Both the position numbers and the translations under genes were made by a program. Under the pieces are notes generated by a model. That model did not search any database and had not been told where the DNA came from. It saw only the letters and a program-made list of their open reading frames with translations. A DNA stretch of 64,000 bases, taken from NCBI GenBank assembly GCA_034509495.1, contig CM067508.1, forward strand, positions 20,390,003-20,454,002, written 5' to 3'. This DNA is from Acestrorhynchus altus (taxonomy: Eukaryota > Chordata > Actinopteri > Characiformes > Acestrorhynchidae). Positions 1 through 12,700 of this stretch are shown one piece after another (positions within the stretch are counted from its first letter, which is position 1; the number at the start of each line of letters is the position of its first letter).

Positions 1-670
1 ATTTTCATTCTCATTTATACAGCATGCCAAAACCTTTTGCTTTTGATAAATGACACCACTGAACCTAAGAGTTGCATGTTTGTGTATTGTGTAAATCCAG
101 ATTTATTGCTTTAAATATTTTGTTTAAATGACTTAAGTCTTTAAATTAAATTTAATATTAATGTATGCAAGATTGATATTTCGTTATAACCACTTTTGCT
201 ACTGGAATAAATGTACTGTGCTCAACCCTGTAACATTTCTGTCCTTCTGGTTTACATTTTTGGCATCATTTTGAAAAAGTGACATTATCAAAGTCTATTT
301 GACTACATGGTTTGACCAACTTTTTAAGTTCTGATCAAGATTGTCAAGTGCAATGTTTAACCTGGTTCCTTCTGAAAATTATAATAAAAAATATTAAAAT
401 AAAAATTATTAAAATAAAAATATCTGGCCTATCAGTGATATCTGATGTGAAATCCCAGTTTTGAACAATAGGGTTTGCCACCATCAAAAGGAATTTGCTA
501 CTTTAGCACAACCGGTAACATTCAACCCCATAACTTTTAATAGCCAAATGACAGTCATTTCTTGTTTTCACAAAATAATCTGTTTTGGAAGGTTTGGTAG
601 AATATTACTGTTTTTCTCTTTTCTGCTCCAAGGGGAGAATGTTTTTTTCCTGAAAATGTACAAAAACAAA
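1..670. other. AT-rich non-coding stretch
   Basis: Nothing recognisable was seen on either strand; (A/T)-rich with aataaaa runs near 380-420. It is probably intron of the minus-strand gene if that gene extends this far. Confidence 0.5.
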
Positions 671-673
671 CAT

Positions 674-676
<3 letters not shown>

Positions 677-754
<78 letters not shown>
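677..754. repeat. (CA)n microsatellite
   Basis: About 39 nearly perfect CA units. Open frames through it code only Thr-His or Cys-Val repeats and are not genes. Confidence 0.95.
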
Positions 755-762
<8 letters not shown>

Positions 763-1232
763 ATTCCTCATTTCTGGTTGCCTTTTGAACATGGTTGAGA
801 AGGTCTACCACACAGACTAGAAAAAGGAGAGCAATACAGAGAGAGAGAAAAAAAGGAGGGGGCAAAGAGTCTGAAAGAAAGAGAAAGATGTGCCTGGCCT
901 GGTGCCAGAAATCAGCACAGTGTTCTGAGGGGCTCGGCAGCCTGGGGCCTGGGGCCAGGGTCCAACTTAGCTGCCAAGTCTCAGGGCCCCAGTCTGGGAG
1001 GGTTGACAGGCCCAGGCCAGAGCCAAATGTGGAGGCCTGAGCTAGGTGCTTCTGCTCCCTCCCAACCCCTTCCAGGCACTGACTGGCTCCAGTCAAGCTC
1101 CCAGGTCAGAGGACAATGGCTGGGTGGCACAGAGTGAAGTTCACACGGGACCAGAGAGTCTCCCCCATTCATTCAGTTCAGCCTGAGTTCAGCAGAACAC
1201 AACAACAGAGAGGTTCAAACCTGCCAAGAGTG

Positions 1233-1234
<2 letters not shown>

Positions 1235-1265
<31 letters not shown>
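1235..1265. repeat. (CA)n microsatellite
   Basis: About 15 perfect units. Confidence 0.95.
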
Positions 1266-1270
<5 letters not shown>

Positions 1271-1539
1271 CAGCCCAAAAGACCACCAAGCAACTACCAG
1301 TCCTTGCCAGGTTTGGGTTGGGGTACGTGTAAAGAACCAGCAGAACAGATTAGAGCTTCAGTCAAGCTTAAAATTGTGTTCTGAACCCAAATACTCCTGA
1401 ATCCAGTGATCCTGGTTGGACTCTAAAAGATTGTAAAACTGACCCCTTATTAAAGTAAGACTGTGCAGAGTCATGACATAGCATTGACAAACTGAAGAAA
1501 ATTGTACATTGATCATCTGGTCCTTTTATCTCTCAAGAA

Positions 1540-1922
1540 GTAGATATACATATTGGGCAGCAAGTGGAGAGTCAACCAAACTGTTCTAATGGGTCAGAAC
1601 ATCTCCAAAACACCAGGCAGGTCTTGTGGATTGCACCCATTATGTACTGGTCATTACCTACCAAAAGTTCTTCAAGGAAAAACAAATGAAGTGAACCAGC
1701 AAAAGGGTCGTGGACGACTACGGCTCACTGATGCATACGGAGGTCCCAACTCACAACTTCAACAGAGATCTGCTGCTAACATTAGTTTTGAAGCCAAATA
1801 CCACATAATACCTTCAAAGGTCTTATGAAGTCCATACCTTTACAGGTCAAAGCTGTTTTTGCGGCATAAGGGGATATACACAAGGTTAAGCAGGTGGTTT
1901 TAATGTTATGGCCAATGAGTGT
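1540..1922 (+). mobile_element. Internally deleted Tc1-like element, copy 1
   Basis: It carries the 5' part of a fish Tc1-like transposase gene (gggtcagaacatctcc, caggtcttgtgga, ctaccaaaagttc) joined directly to the 3' part (cacaacttcaacagag...ctgctgctaacat...gtcaaagctgttttt). It ends in ggttttaatgttatggcc, the terminal repeat. The transposase middle is missing. Confidence 0.7.
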
Positions 1923-1939
1923 ATGACATCCGTTTTATT

Positions 1940-2185
1940 CAAACCTGTCAGTTGTTCAGTCCACCTTTGGAACATGTATTTATGCAAGACCTGGTCCATC
2001 TAGTCTCAGTAGAGAAGAACTGCCAATAGAATAGGACTCTCTGGAACAGATACATAAACATCAACCTATTTGCCCCATGCATAATGCCAGGAATGGAAGA
2101 GAGGGGTATAAAGCCCCCAGTACTGAGCTGTGGAGCAGTGAAACTGTGTTCTCTGGAAGAAAAGTGTCCATCCAATACTTTTGGG
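1940..2185 (-). repeat. Interspersed repeat, same family as 12.0-12.7 kb
   Basis: It carries actgccaatagaataggact, ggtataaagcccccagtac and gagctgtggagcagtgaaac, the reverse complements of blocks at 12.2 and 12.55 kb. It directly abuts deleted Tc1-like copy 1. Confidence 0.6.
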
Positions 2186-2214
2186 ATGACATGTGGAGAT
2201 GGGGATTAGGTAGG

Positions 2215-5200
2215 ATGTTTATCACCCAACATTCTGCTCTCTTTGCATTTTAATGTATGCAATCAAATTCTCACAGCAGTGCTCCAGAATCTATTACACA
2301 AAAGTAGGATAAACTCTTCTTACTCTTTATTCTTTTTGTCCATATCATGTGCCTCAAAACTTTAATTTACAACATTGAAAATCACCTCCCATGCATACAG
2401 TCAGGATATGAAGCCTACCTGACTGTACAAAAGCCATAGTCATTTTAGTATAGAGAGAAGGCCCTACTAACCCTAGTGGAAGTACATCACTGTGCTGTAG
2501 TTATCTCTCTGAAACTGAGGACACAGATCATATTTTACAGCTTTTCTCCTCTGCTATATACTTTCTCACATCCCACTAACCTTCCACATCAAACTCTCTG
2601 CTGCTGAGATCAAGCTTAAGGGAGAGTTGATTTAAAGGGTTGGTGGTGGGGGGGGGGTGTCTTCAGGGAGATCTTTGCAGGTTCACAAAATATCAAAGTA
2701 CATTTATACTGTCAGCAGCACAATCCCAGTTTTTCAGGAACAGGCTATGCTCCAAAGCCCGAGTCTAACACCTGAGTGCTGAGGAAGACAAAAGGAGAGA
2801 GAGAAAGCAAAGTGTGGAGTGCCCTCATGTAATATTGGCAGCTTCAGCCTCAGCAATATTCTGCTTAGCCTTCTCCATGCACTCAGCCCCGGAGTTCAGC
2901 ACTATGAAATGTAGTGAAAAGGTAAATGGATAAGCAAGTTTTCCAGTTCTTCATGCTACTTTCTAAAGGGTGTGGAGAGACAGCTGGAGTTGAAGCTGTG
3001 CTGACACTACAGAGAGCAGCTGCATCCCTAAAGCAGAGGCTTCTAGGTCACGGAGGCTTATGACACAAAGGTCCTATGAAGAATGCGCAGTACAGTGTGT
3101 TGGAGGGATGTACAAGGTGAGAATGCATGAACACATGCACACAGACATTCACACACAAACACACTCATAAGAATGGATACAATATAGACCTGGAAGTGTA
3201 ATAGGTAGATTCTTGGTTTTGAATGTGTCCTAGAATGGAAAACTGTTTATATTGGGACAGTTAAATAAAGTTCAGTACATGGAAGTCACAAACCATGAAT
3301 CTCTGCTGTTCCTCCATCAAAAGAACATTAAGCAGAACCAAAACACAGCTGGAAAATGGGTCAGTTAAAAAAAATCTAAACTGTTACATCACAGTCTAGA
3401 ATTGTTATATTATACCTAAAATTTATATAAACCCTGTGCACTAGGTGAACACTTTGAGACTAAATGCAACAACTATTTTGGGAGAATATAAAAGCAAGGC
3501 TACAACAGCTGAAAGCCAATACTAACCAGTCAGGTAAACACTACAAATGCCACTGCAGGTATATCTGCACAATGGCTAAGAGAGGGCCACAAATTGCGGA
3601 GAAGCTGGTGCTGGCATGTGTTAGGGTATATTCCAACCCTACAATCTCTTGACACTGTGCCAACTGAACAGAACAGAATTATTTCTTTGCAAGGTTGGTA
3701 TTTTGAGCAGATCTATTCCGCTGCTGCTATGGCCAGAAGGTCACAAGTTAGAAAATATGCTGCCTATCATACGGCTGAGCTGAAGGCATGGTGGTCTCCT
3801 CTGAGTGTTTCAGAGGTTGAAAGGCATAGTGGTTGGCTGTATGTGCACAGAGGCATGTGCTAGTCCCTACCCTCCTAATATTGAAAAATGCATTGCTAGA
3901 GCTGGTGGGAGCCACAAACAGGTGGGTTATTGGCACTATAACATTGGGAGAAAGTGGTAAAATTCAATAAACTAATTTAAAAATCATGTTACAGTGTGAA
4001 ATCTATTCTAGAAATGCTGTGCAGTTGCTAACCATAAAAGGGATGAGACCCAGCCAATAAATGAAGAGCTTGAGCTTATATTTTTTCCCCATGAGGCCTC
4101 TGTAAAAGGAAAATCAATGTATTATGAGGCAAAATACCAGGTTCGTATATAGGTAGTAAACACATCTGAGCTTTTTTCACCATGACAGAAGTCACATAGT
4201 TACTATTTATACATTTATACATAAACAACAACTTACATTAATGAATTATTACCCCTAATCAATTTAGTCAGCCAAGAATCAGGATCTCAATATTCTTAAG
4301 AGGAATGGTGATAAACAATGTAATGAAAATCTTAATAAAGTATGTTAACATCTCAGTATTTACTTGTAACACTAAAATCACAGAATGCTGCACATTTAAA
4401 TAGTAAATTTCTAACTGTGTATCTTAGTAAAACATTTTTGTATCATAAACATAAGACCCAGTTTCACTGACTCAGCAAACTGCACTGGATTATGTTGTTT
4501 GAGATGGTGAAATAAAGTCATCATGCTGCTCCTTTAATTGCAGTGTTTCTATGCCATCATTTGCACAAGACTGTACAATGTTGAGTGTTATCCCTTCAGA
4601 AACCAAAGGATTTCAACATAAACAACCCACTCACATTCTTTTTTGGAATTAAATCACTCACAGATGATAACCTGGGGCTTGATTCACCAAAGCTTTCCTA
4701 AGAACAAACGTATCAAGAATCTTAAGTTAAACACTAAGAAGTTCATAAGAATATTCTTAAAAGCAACCCCACCCAAGTTCTCAAAAATTCTCTTAAGTAA
4801 TTCTCATATTATTCCTAAAATACTAAAGATTTTCTTATGGAACTTGATGTTTTCTTATTTAGGCCATTTGTTATATAGTATTTTATGCTGCATTCCACAG
4901 TTTATGTCATTTTTAATTTTCTAGTATTCACTTAAATCCATGCAATGGAGAGCAAAATGGAGGAAAAACAGAATCAAACTAAACTTTCACTCATTTTCAG
5001 TTTACAAAAGTGAGCAACACATCTTAAGAACATTATCCACTTTTAATCATGTTGCATTAAACATTATTTCTGTAATTCTATTGTTATAAACAAATAATTT
5101 TAGAAGTCACCCGTCTGAACTGTTACATTCTAAGACAAATGTGAGGCTATTGTATAGTTAAGATTTCTTTTTTAATTATATGAAACAGGACTATTTTTAT

Positions 5201-7030
5201 GTCTTGTTTGTGATATACTGATATTTATGATATATTAGTCAGCCCAAGCAGTCACCTGTCAAGGTTTCTCCTGGATTGTCCTGGATTAAGATTTAGATGT
5301 TGCCTATAATTTTTCATTTGATTGGTTTCGTTTACCCTGAAAGATGAAGCACTGATGGTGATGGGGTGGAAAATACAATATTTGTTGTACTGTGATAAAT
5401 TTGATCATGACACACAGAATACGTTTCTGATTGTATCATGGGTATCGACAGTGTTTAAAGCACTTTTGAGTGTAATCAGTCCTGTTTAACTGGATGGAGT
5501 GTGACAAGTTTGGATTATAAATATAAAAGTATGGGCAAGACTTTAAACAACATTTTTAAGAATCTGGTGTCTACTGGTCCAAATACATGTCCAAATATCA
5601 AATGTATTTAAATATCATGATATAATATTTTTAGCATATCGTCCATCCCTTGATGTTGAGACAGTATATTTAGACACTAAACATCTACAAAACTAAATCT
5701 AATAAATTTAGTTTAAAAAAAGCCAATGAACCCATGGTGCCCAAGACCTTTTTCTTACTTCCTGACATTGAAATGAAAAAGAAAACAAATCACAAACAAA
5801 CCTTAGTTAATGTGCTCATACCAGTAATATGAATGGAATGCCAATGGAATGTGTAATTATATCATATATTTTTGCAGGAGTATGACAAAATTAAGCTTAC
5901 AACTCTAGATAATTAATGTTATAACTATAGATAACATTTACTCAAATCCACCAAACAGTGAGAAAAGATCAAGAAATCTGGACTGAAAACAGTTAATGAC
6001 TAGTTAAGGCCCACATTCCTCATTCACTTTTCCTCTCATTTGCTGTTGGTCTTGACTCAGTCCCAACTAATTAAAGGAGTAGAGTCTTGAACTCAACAAA
6101 GATGGTCTTGACTATGGTCCTGGTGTGTATACAGAATACTTAACATGATACAGAAGGAGGTAAACAAAATCTACTTAAATTATGCTTCACATCTTATGGC
6201 CAAACACACACATGCACATCTTTGAGTCATCCAAGTTCCTGCAGCTCCACAGAGGATCTCTTTCTCCTCCAAATCTGGATGGATCTTCTTTCCTTCTCTC
6301 AGCCAAGTTAAGACAAACAGCCCTCCCACCATCCATCCATCCACCCCATTCACAGCACCATCACACTCCCCTCCTCTTCACCCCCTTTCCAAAATAACTA
6401 CTCCACACACTCACAGCACTAAAAACACAATTCCAGCAGGCCTCCTTCAGATCCACAGCTTCTCCCCTGAATTGAGAATCCGCTTCCAGGAGCTTGGAAG
6501 TAAATCCCCTCAGATTCCGTAGGATTTGGGCTGAGAAACACAAGCCTGAGTGTCACAAGCTGTTCCTGCCGGGATGGGGACAATGCTGTGCTTGGTCTGC
6601 TTGGCAGTTTGTGATCAAGGACACGGTAATGTTTGGAGTCCATCTGGAGAAGAGCAGAAAAACTAGACAATCACAAACAGAGGTCTTGCACAATCACTTC
6701 CTAACCCCTGAATTGCTGGCAGACACTGGACTTGATTGAAACCTTTTGGTGTGCAAGTTGGAGTTCTATTATTGCTGCAACATGAATGAACTTGGCATCC
6801 GAAGAACAGTTTTGTAAACAAGGAAAAGACATGAGGAACAACGCATGAAGCATCTGAGGTCTCCTACAGTTAACCATACTCCATCCACAAATACAAGTTG
6901 TTGTTGAAGCTATGTTGAGATTGGAAACATGAACAAAAATCAAATTTAACCAGATGAGACGTTGTTGTGTACTTTGTTTCCAGTAAGAAATTTTATACAG
7001 GCAACCTGGACAAAAATAGTAAAGTTGAAC
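2215..7030. other. Non-coding stretch without a gene
   Basis: Apart from the AT-rich repeat at 4.66-4.87 kb, no gene or mobile element was recognised. Short open frames at 3,464-3,863 carry no known motif; the phrase attccgctgctgctatggcc there looks repeat-like. 6,420-6,680 is a lower-AT island that could be conserved non-coding DNA. Confidence 0.4.
4660..4865. repeat. Unclassified AT-rich repeat
   Basis: It opens ggggcttgattcaccaaagc and continues with many ttctta/taagaa alternations (ttaagtaattctcatattat). The opening resembles a common fish element, but no ends can be placed. Confidence 0.3.
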
Positions 7031-7035
7031 AGTAG

Positions 7036-7432
7036 TAGGGCTGTTTATTGGCAAGAACCTGGCAATATCATGATACAGGGGTTATGATGCAGTATGTTGT
7101 GATACACTGATAATGTAAGTGAGATATTTTACAGTATTTAAAAGTACAATTTTAGTAAAACTGTCATAGTATAAAAGATACACTTTCATTTGCATAAAAT
7201 CTGAGTAAAAGAAAAGGTTTCATCCAATCAGGACAGTAGGATCTGACTGCAAGAGTACAACACTGCTATCTAATGTTTAGGGTATAAACACTACACAAAA
7301 CATACCACTCTCTGCCACTAATATTTTCATGTAGACTATCAATTAAAAATCAGTACTGTGTTTTTGAGAATCTATACAGTATTGCAAAACATATCACAAC
7401 ATTTCAAGACAATGATATTTTCATACACCCCT
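7036..7432. mobile_element. Probable degenerate MITE
   Basis: It begins tagggctgtttattggc and ends gatattttcatacaccccta. The ends are only roughly inverted (aggg...atatcat against gatatt...ccct). No clear target duplication can be read. The interior is AT-rich with no coding potential. Confidence 0.35.
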
Positions 7433-7565
7433 AAATAAAAGGCACTGTCCCAGTTAGGACCTTAATGCTGTGTATCAGCTGAAGCTGATCCACACTGATC
7501 AATGAGGAGGAAAAGCGAACCACAGACTTTGAGTAAAAATTCCACTGTAAAAATAGTAAAATAGT

Positions 7566-8557
7566 TAGGGATGTGACGAAGTTCGAATTCGAAGACATTC
7601 GAACTTCCGACTATTTTTAGCAGATTCGAATTAGACGGATGTTTTAGGGCCAGTTTTCCTCGAATGCGGATTTAAAATCGCCGCCAGTAAATAAAACAAC
7701 CATTCATACCGTCAGGACAGAGCGAAGCACACGCACATATAAATACAGCACTTTAATGGGACAAATGCGTTAAACAGAGTCAAACATTCCAGAGAGACAA
7801 AACCAGACTGGACAAACCAGAGACGGAGTCGAAAAACAGGCGAAGCTTGGGTAGCGCGCTGAGGCCTGCGAGGCAAAGCTAGACACTGAACGGGTTGAAA
7901 GACTGGATTAAAGTCCCTCCGGACCAGGTGAGTACAATCAGAACTCCGGTGATCGGGACGTGAGTGAGTCACATGATCAGTCAGGTAACAAACTGAAGGA
8001 TTCTGGGAATTGGAGTCCGGAGAGACTGAGGGGCGCATGACACATACAGGTTGATTTCCGGCCTGCAGGTCATCTTTTAGAGACTGCCAATGTTCATCTG
8101 AATTTAATGGTGAATGTTGTTTACTTTATACTTCCGCTTGACATAAATAAATAATGAAAATGGCCGAATGTGGTAAGAAAACAAGTGTAAAACACAAAAG
8201 AGTAGTAAACACGAACAGTTCTACACTACTAGTTGATTTATGTCTTCTTTGAGTAAGAATGCCCAATTAAGTTAATTACATGAAAATAAATAAATGATAA
8301 TTTTATAATTCAGTGTCATTTAAACAGCATCATGAATTGTTTACAGTACACCGTGAGTCTGTGACTACCTGTGGCTGATGGCCTGTTTAAGCATCATGTA
8401 TTTGTGTTGAAAAAATACAAAAATACATGCACAAATGGGCTTATCGGGGTGTTCTTGGCCCCGTGTTTACCAAAAACACATTTGCATTTGACGAATTTGT
8501 AGCTAAAAAATTCTAATCCGACGGATGTGGATTTTCTTCAGCTCCGTCACATCCCTA
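7566..8557. mobile_element. Non-autonomous hAT-type DNA transposon with perfect 8-bp target duplication
   Basis: The ends are inverted repeats: TAGGGATGTGACGAAG at the left, and the reverse complement of the right end reads TAGGGATGTGACGGAG. The element is 992 bp and flanked by AAAATAGT on both sides (7,558-7,565 and 8,558-8,565). An exact 8-bp duplication is typical of the hAT superfamily. TTCGAATTCGAA-like repeats lie just inside the left end and related motifs lie near the right end. No transposase frame is present, so it would need a transposase from elsewhere. Confidence 0.85.
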
Positions 8558-9825
8558 AAAATAGTAGTACCAAACTGCAGACTCTAAACTGTTCTATTAC
8601 CTTCTGAGAACCCTCTGCACTGTTGTGACTTAAGAATGATGTCCATTAATGGTACCAAGAGGATGCCAGAGGGGGCTCTGCTAGAACACAGTGGTAAAAA
8701 CAAAGGATCATAATTCAATCCAGTTTAAAATAGCTGATACCCACTCCATTATAATTGTTAGTTGTATTCATTTAGGTTTAGCTTTTAGACTGAATTTGAA
8801 AAAAAAAATGTCCAGACTTGCAATATTTGCAACAAAAAAATTGCATTTGTGGGTGGAGTATAAACTGAGGCAATGTTAAAAAAGAAATGCAATCACAAAT
8901 AGAAAATCAGAAAACTGCCCTTATACACTGAGAAAGTTACAAACACACACAATTACTCAGTAAACAGTCAAAAGTGTGTTGCTGTTTAAGAAGTGGGTTC
9001 TAATGTGATTCCTGTTCCAGGTCTGACCTTGTTCAAAAGCATGACATGTAGCCATCACCGCTGCCTCATGGGAAATGTAGTATTTCCTGCACTGGGGTGA
9101 TTTGTGCAGCATTAATGAGAGAGAGGTCACAAACCTGACACTGGCTCACATTACACTGCGTACCTACTTTACAACAATGTGGACAAATGTCCAGGAGAAT
9201 GTCTACAGAAGGCAGATTTGGAATGTATTTGACATTCTAGAGCTCAAATGTCACATATGTGGACATATATTGTATATACAATTCAAATATGAGAATCTAC
9301 AGTATCCAGTATGTACATATAGTCTGTATGGAGTATTCCGTCTGCGAGTAGACCACCATCTGTTTCTACCTGTTCTGTATCATCAATCACTGGACTCATG
9401 TGATGCTGCCAGCATAGCTGCATGGATCTCTTGCCATGCCAAACATCTCGCACACTATATATTGAGAATTCTGTTAAAGTGTGTTCACATGCACACAAAT
9501 TCCTGACTCCATCCCCCCTGTCCATCTGGACAAACACACACTGGACACTCTGACGCATGCACACTCTTAAACCTAAGAGGATTCTTCAGTAAAAGTGCAA
9601 GCATGAGAGTGTCTGCTCCAACCAGAGCTCATTTCTTCTCTCTTATCAGTGGAATGTCATTGAGGTGTAGACATGTAGCTCTACAGCACACACATGAAAA
9701 GCATAAGCACTGCAGAATCTGTTCACACTGTAGAGAATTCTCTACTGTTTCCAAAAAGCAGCAATGGGCAAACAAATGTATTCAACATTCAACCTACTAA
9801 AACTCTGAACTAATGAGTCACTCTA

Positions 9826-10075
9826 ACAAAAGCCAAATCTGGCTTGATGACTGGGACAAAACATCTCCAAAACTTCAGGCAGGTATTATAGGTGTTCTCA
9901 GGTCCACCCTCACAACTTATAGGACTTGGATGTGCTAATGTTTGAAGATATCTAGATGCCTCATAACACATCCATATGTCTCATGGAGCCCACACCTCAA
10001 CAGGTCAGAGCTCTTTTGGCTGCACAAGAGGACCTACACTATATTCACAATCCACAAGCCCCAGATGTTAAAGGC
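9826..10075 (+). mobile_element. Internally deleted Tc1-like element, copy 2
   Basis: It has the same block order as the other copies (acatctccaaaac, caggtatt, cctcacaacttatagg, gtcagagctcttttggc) with an even shorter interior and no clear ends. Confidence 0.55.
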
Positions 10076-10629
10076 CACTTTGAGAGATACTTTAGGATAC
10101 CTGTTCTGTACTCACTAACTGTAGCCCATTTAAGCTGACCTATGGCAAGGCGTGCTATGCTATACTCTCTAAAGCTGGTCAGAGGTCAGCTGAGCTGCAC
10201 TTTACTCACTGAAACTAGTCTCCGATTAGGTGTGCTTTGTGTAATTATGGAGGTTTCAGTCAGAGATGAGCTCTATATATAAAGCGTCTGGCTCCTTGGC
10301 ACCAGGTCCCAGCATAGCTCCCATTACACCAGCTAATTTGGACCTAGCCAATAAGCAGACACCAATTCTATGCCTTACCACCTCTGGAAAACAGAGGCAT
10401 GCTACACAAGAGTGAAGGAGAGAAAGTATGCAGGGAATTACACATTGCAGTTAAAAAATATTTTAGACCTAAAAAAATGAAACTGACAGAAAAAACTAGA
10501 AACGGTATGATACCATCTTGGTGTTGTTTCTTTTACTACTCACAATAATACAGATGTCACCCCAGATACCTGATATCATACTGGTGTATACCTCCCAGCC
10601 ATACCATGAAAACCCCTGACAGGTGAAGT

Positions 10630-10985
10630 GAATAACATTAATTATTTGTTTTTAATGGTACCTGTCAAGGAATGGATCTATATATTACCCAGCAAGTGAA
10701 CAGTCCGTACTTGAAGTTCATGTGTTGGAAGACAAATAAGAATTTGACACAATTCCACAAGAACTAAACTGTGATATTCTAGACAATTGGGTCAGTACAT
10801 CTAGTTGTCATACCTACCACAATTGCTCCAAGGAAGGACTCATGGGTGCCCAAGGCTAACTGTTGATAATGGAGGCCCACTAAGGACTTAAAGCCTCCAA
10901 GACCTCTGCTGCAATGTCATGGTGACAGATACCAAAGGACACTTTTGGAGGTTTTAATAAGTTCCATGTCAGAACTATTTTGATT
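10630..10985 (+). mobile_element. Internally deleted Tc1-like element, copy 3
   Basis: It carries the family's 5' blocks (ggatctatatattacccagc, tgttggaagacaaat, ctaccacaattgctcc, aggaaggac) and 3' blocks (aggacttaaag, ctgctgcaatgtcatgg, gataccaaaggacac). The terminal repeats are poorly preserved. Confidence 0.55.
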
Positions 10986-12032
10986 GTAGAATAGTTACCT
11001 GTGCAATATTAGACTAATTACAAATGTTTGCACTTTTTTTAATTTTCCATTATATATCTACCAGAGGCAGATTATATCTGACAAGTGTCAAAACTTTTAC
11101 TCCAGTCTAGGATAGACAGAATGGATTATTAATATCTTGTTGGATCTTTGACTTCTGATGAAAAATTCAGTATTTTGTGGTTAAGGTGGCAGTATCTTCA
11201 GGTGTAATTGGCATGTTTCAAGGCTTGTGAATGAAAATTGCTTTTCTATCTGGCAAGAATTGCTCTAAATGTCAATGGAGGTCATACAAAACCAATTTCA
11301 AAAAGAACACTCTGCAGTGATTTGCATACCATGAACATATGGAGCAGAACATGCAAGATGCTCACTTCTGTCCACAAGACACTGGGATTTTTGTCACTGC
11401 TGGTAGACCTGTAAGACCATATATTTCAATACATTTCTTCACAATATGGCCTTTGGCAAACCCAAATGCAAACTTCTTCAATCGGTCCAGTCATTAACAT
11501 ATGCTTTGGGACCCATTTTCCACACATTGAGTGAGACTGCACTGTACAACCTCTTCTCAATATGTGAATCTCACGGGTATTTATAGCCTGATCACCCTCA
11601 CACAATGCCATCTGCAGGAGCATGAAGTCAATTTTTGATTAGGGAGCTTATATTGCATTTTTTTCCAATATTGTGCAGCCCATCTACAAAGTTTTCTCAT
11701 GACAGCAACTGTCTTTTTTGTCTGACTTACTTTTGTTAGGCCAATAGGTGGAGAGAAGAGTAGAGTAGAAATGAGAGCAGATGTGCAAGTTCTCTCTTGA
11801 CACACAAGTGAGGACAGCAGTGCTCTTGAGTGGATCACATGTCACTGGACGGCACGGCACCTGTTTCTTCCACCACGGGACCGATTACTATCCCACCGCC
11901 CCCACATCTCCTTTTCCCTCTACAGTTCCACTATTAGATCATGACTTGGCTCTGGGTAAAAACACCTTGACAGCCAACGAAGTCTTCTCCCAAGCCTTCA
12001 TTCTCAGTTAAGCTTGTCCCTCAAGTTCTTAC

Positions 12033-12700
12033 ATTATATCAAAAGTATTGGGGCACCTGATTATTCTCTTTTTTTGTCCTGATTTTGTTGTCTGCTAGAA
12101 GGCTTTCTACTAGATTTTGGAGAATTTAGAGAGTTAGTGAGATCATGATGTTGGATGAACACCACCCCACCTCATCCTCAACACCCACTGAATGGAGCAT
12201 CATCATTCCAGAGAACACAGAATTCCACTGCTCCACAGCTCAATGCTGGGCGTTTATACAAGGGCTGGGCAATTAATCGGAAATGAACCGAAACTGACAT
12301 TCAGAAATTGTAACTAACGTGATCTTGCCCATGTTGGTTACTTTGGGTTTGCCATCAACTTTCCCCACACTGCATGAGTTCATGTATCATGTCATTAAGA
12401 TCACACTACCACGTGTGTAGTCATGTGACTCTGCTCTGTTTAGTCTGTGCAGGGTTCCCAGGTTTTCGCGGCAAATTGGGCTTGTTTTTTCAGGATACTT
12501 TCAGGATATAATATGATTTCCTCATTAGACATGGTACCAATCAGTTCATGTTTACCTGCACTATTCTATTGGCAGTACATCTCTAAAGGGACTAGACAAG
12601 CAGTGTGCACATTTGCACTTCTTTGTCAGCAATGGGTGAAACTTAAATTAGCTGAGTGCAGTAATTAGAAAGGGGCATATTGGGACATATGGTGTGTGAC
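12033..12700 (+). mobile_element. Interspersed repeat split by a nested MITE
   Basis: The flanks (about 12,033-12,255 and 12,525-12,700) are one copy of a repeat also seen, inverted, at 1,940-2,185: shared blocks include ctccacagctcaatgctggg and ctattctattggcagtac. A different sequence beginning agggctgggcaattaatcgg (about 12,261-12,522) interrupts it. That opening phrase is typical of hAT-like fish MITEs. Exact insertion borders and target duplication are not resolved. Confidence 0.55.

Larger units (their letters stand above)
8566..12030. other. Non-coding stretch with repeat debris
   Basis: It contains two deleted Tc1-like copies. 11,100-11,840 has several minus-strand frames with no recognisable domain and is likely repeat-derived. 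No exon with convincing splice sites was found. Confidence 0.4.

Noticed and set aside
461..820. Frames through (CA)n with Thr-His or Cys-Val runs, and similar ones at 28.3-28.8, 40.4-41.2 and 58.0-58.3 kb
   Set aside because: The coding potential is just the microsatellite read in frame; the flanks show no conserved protein.
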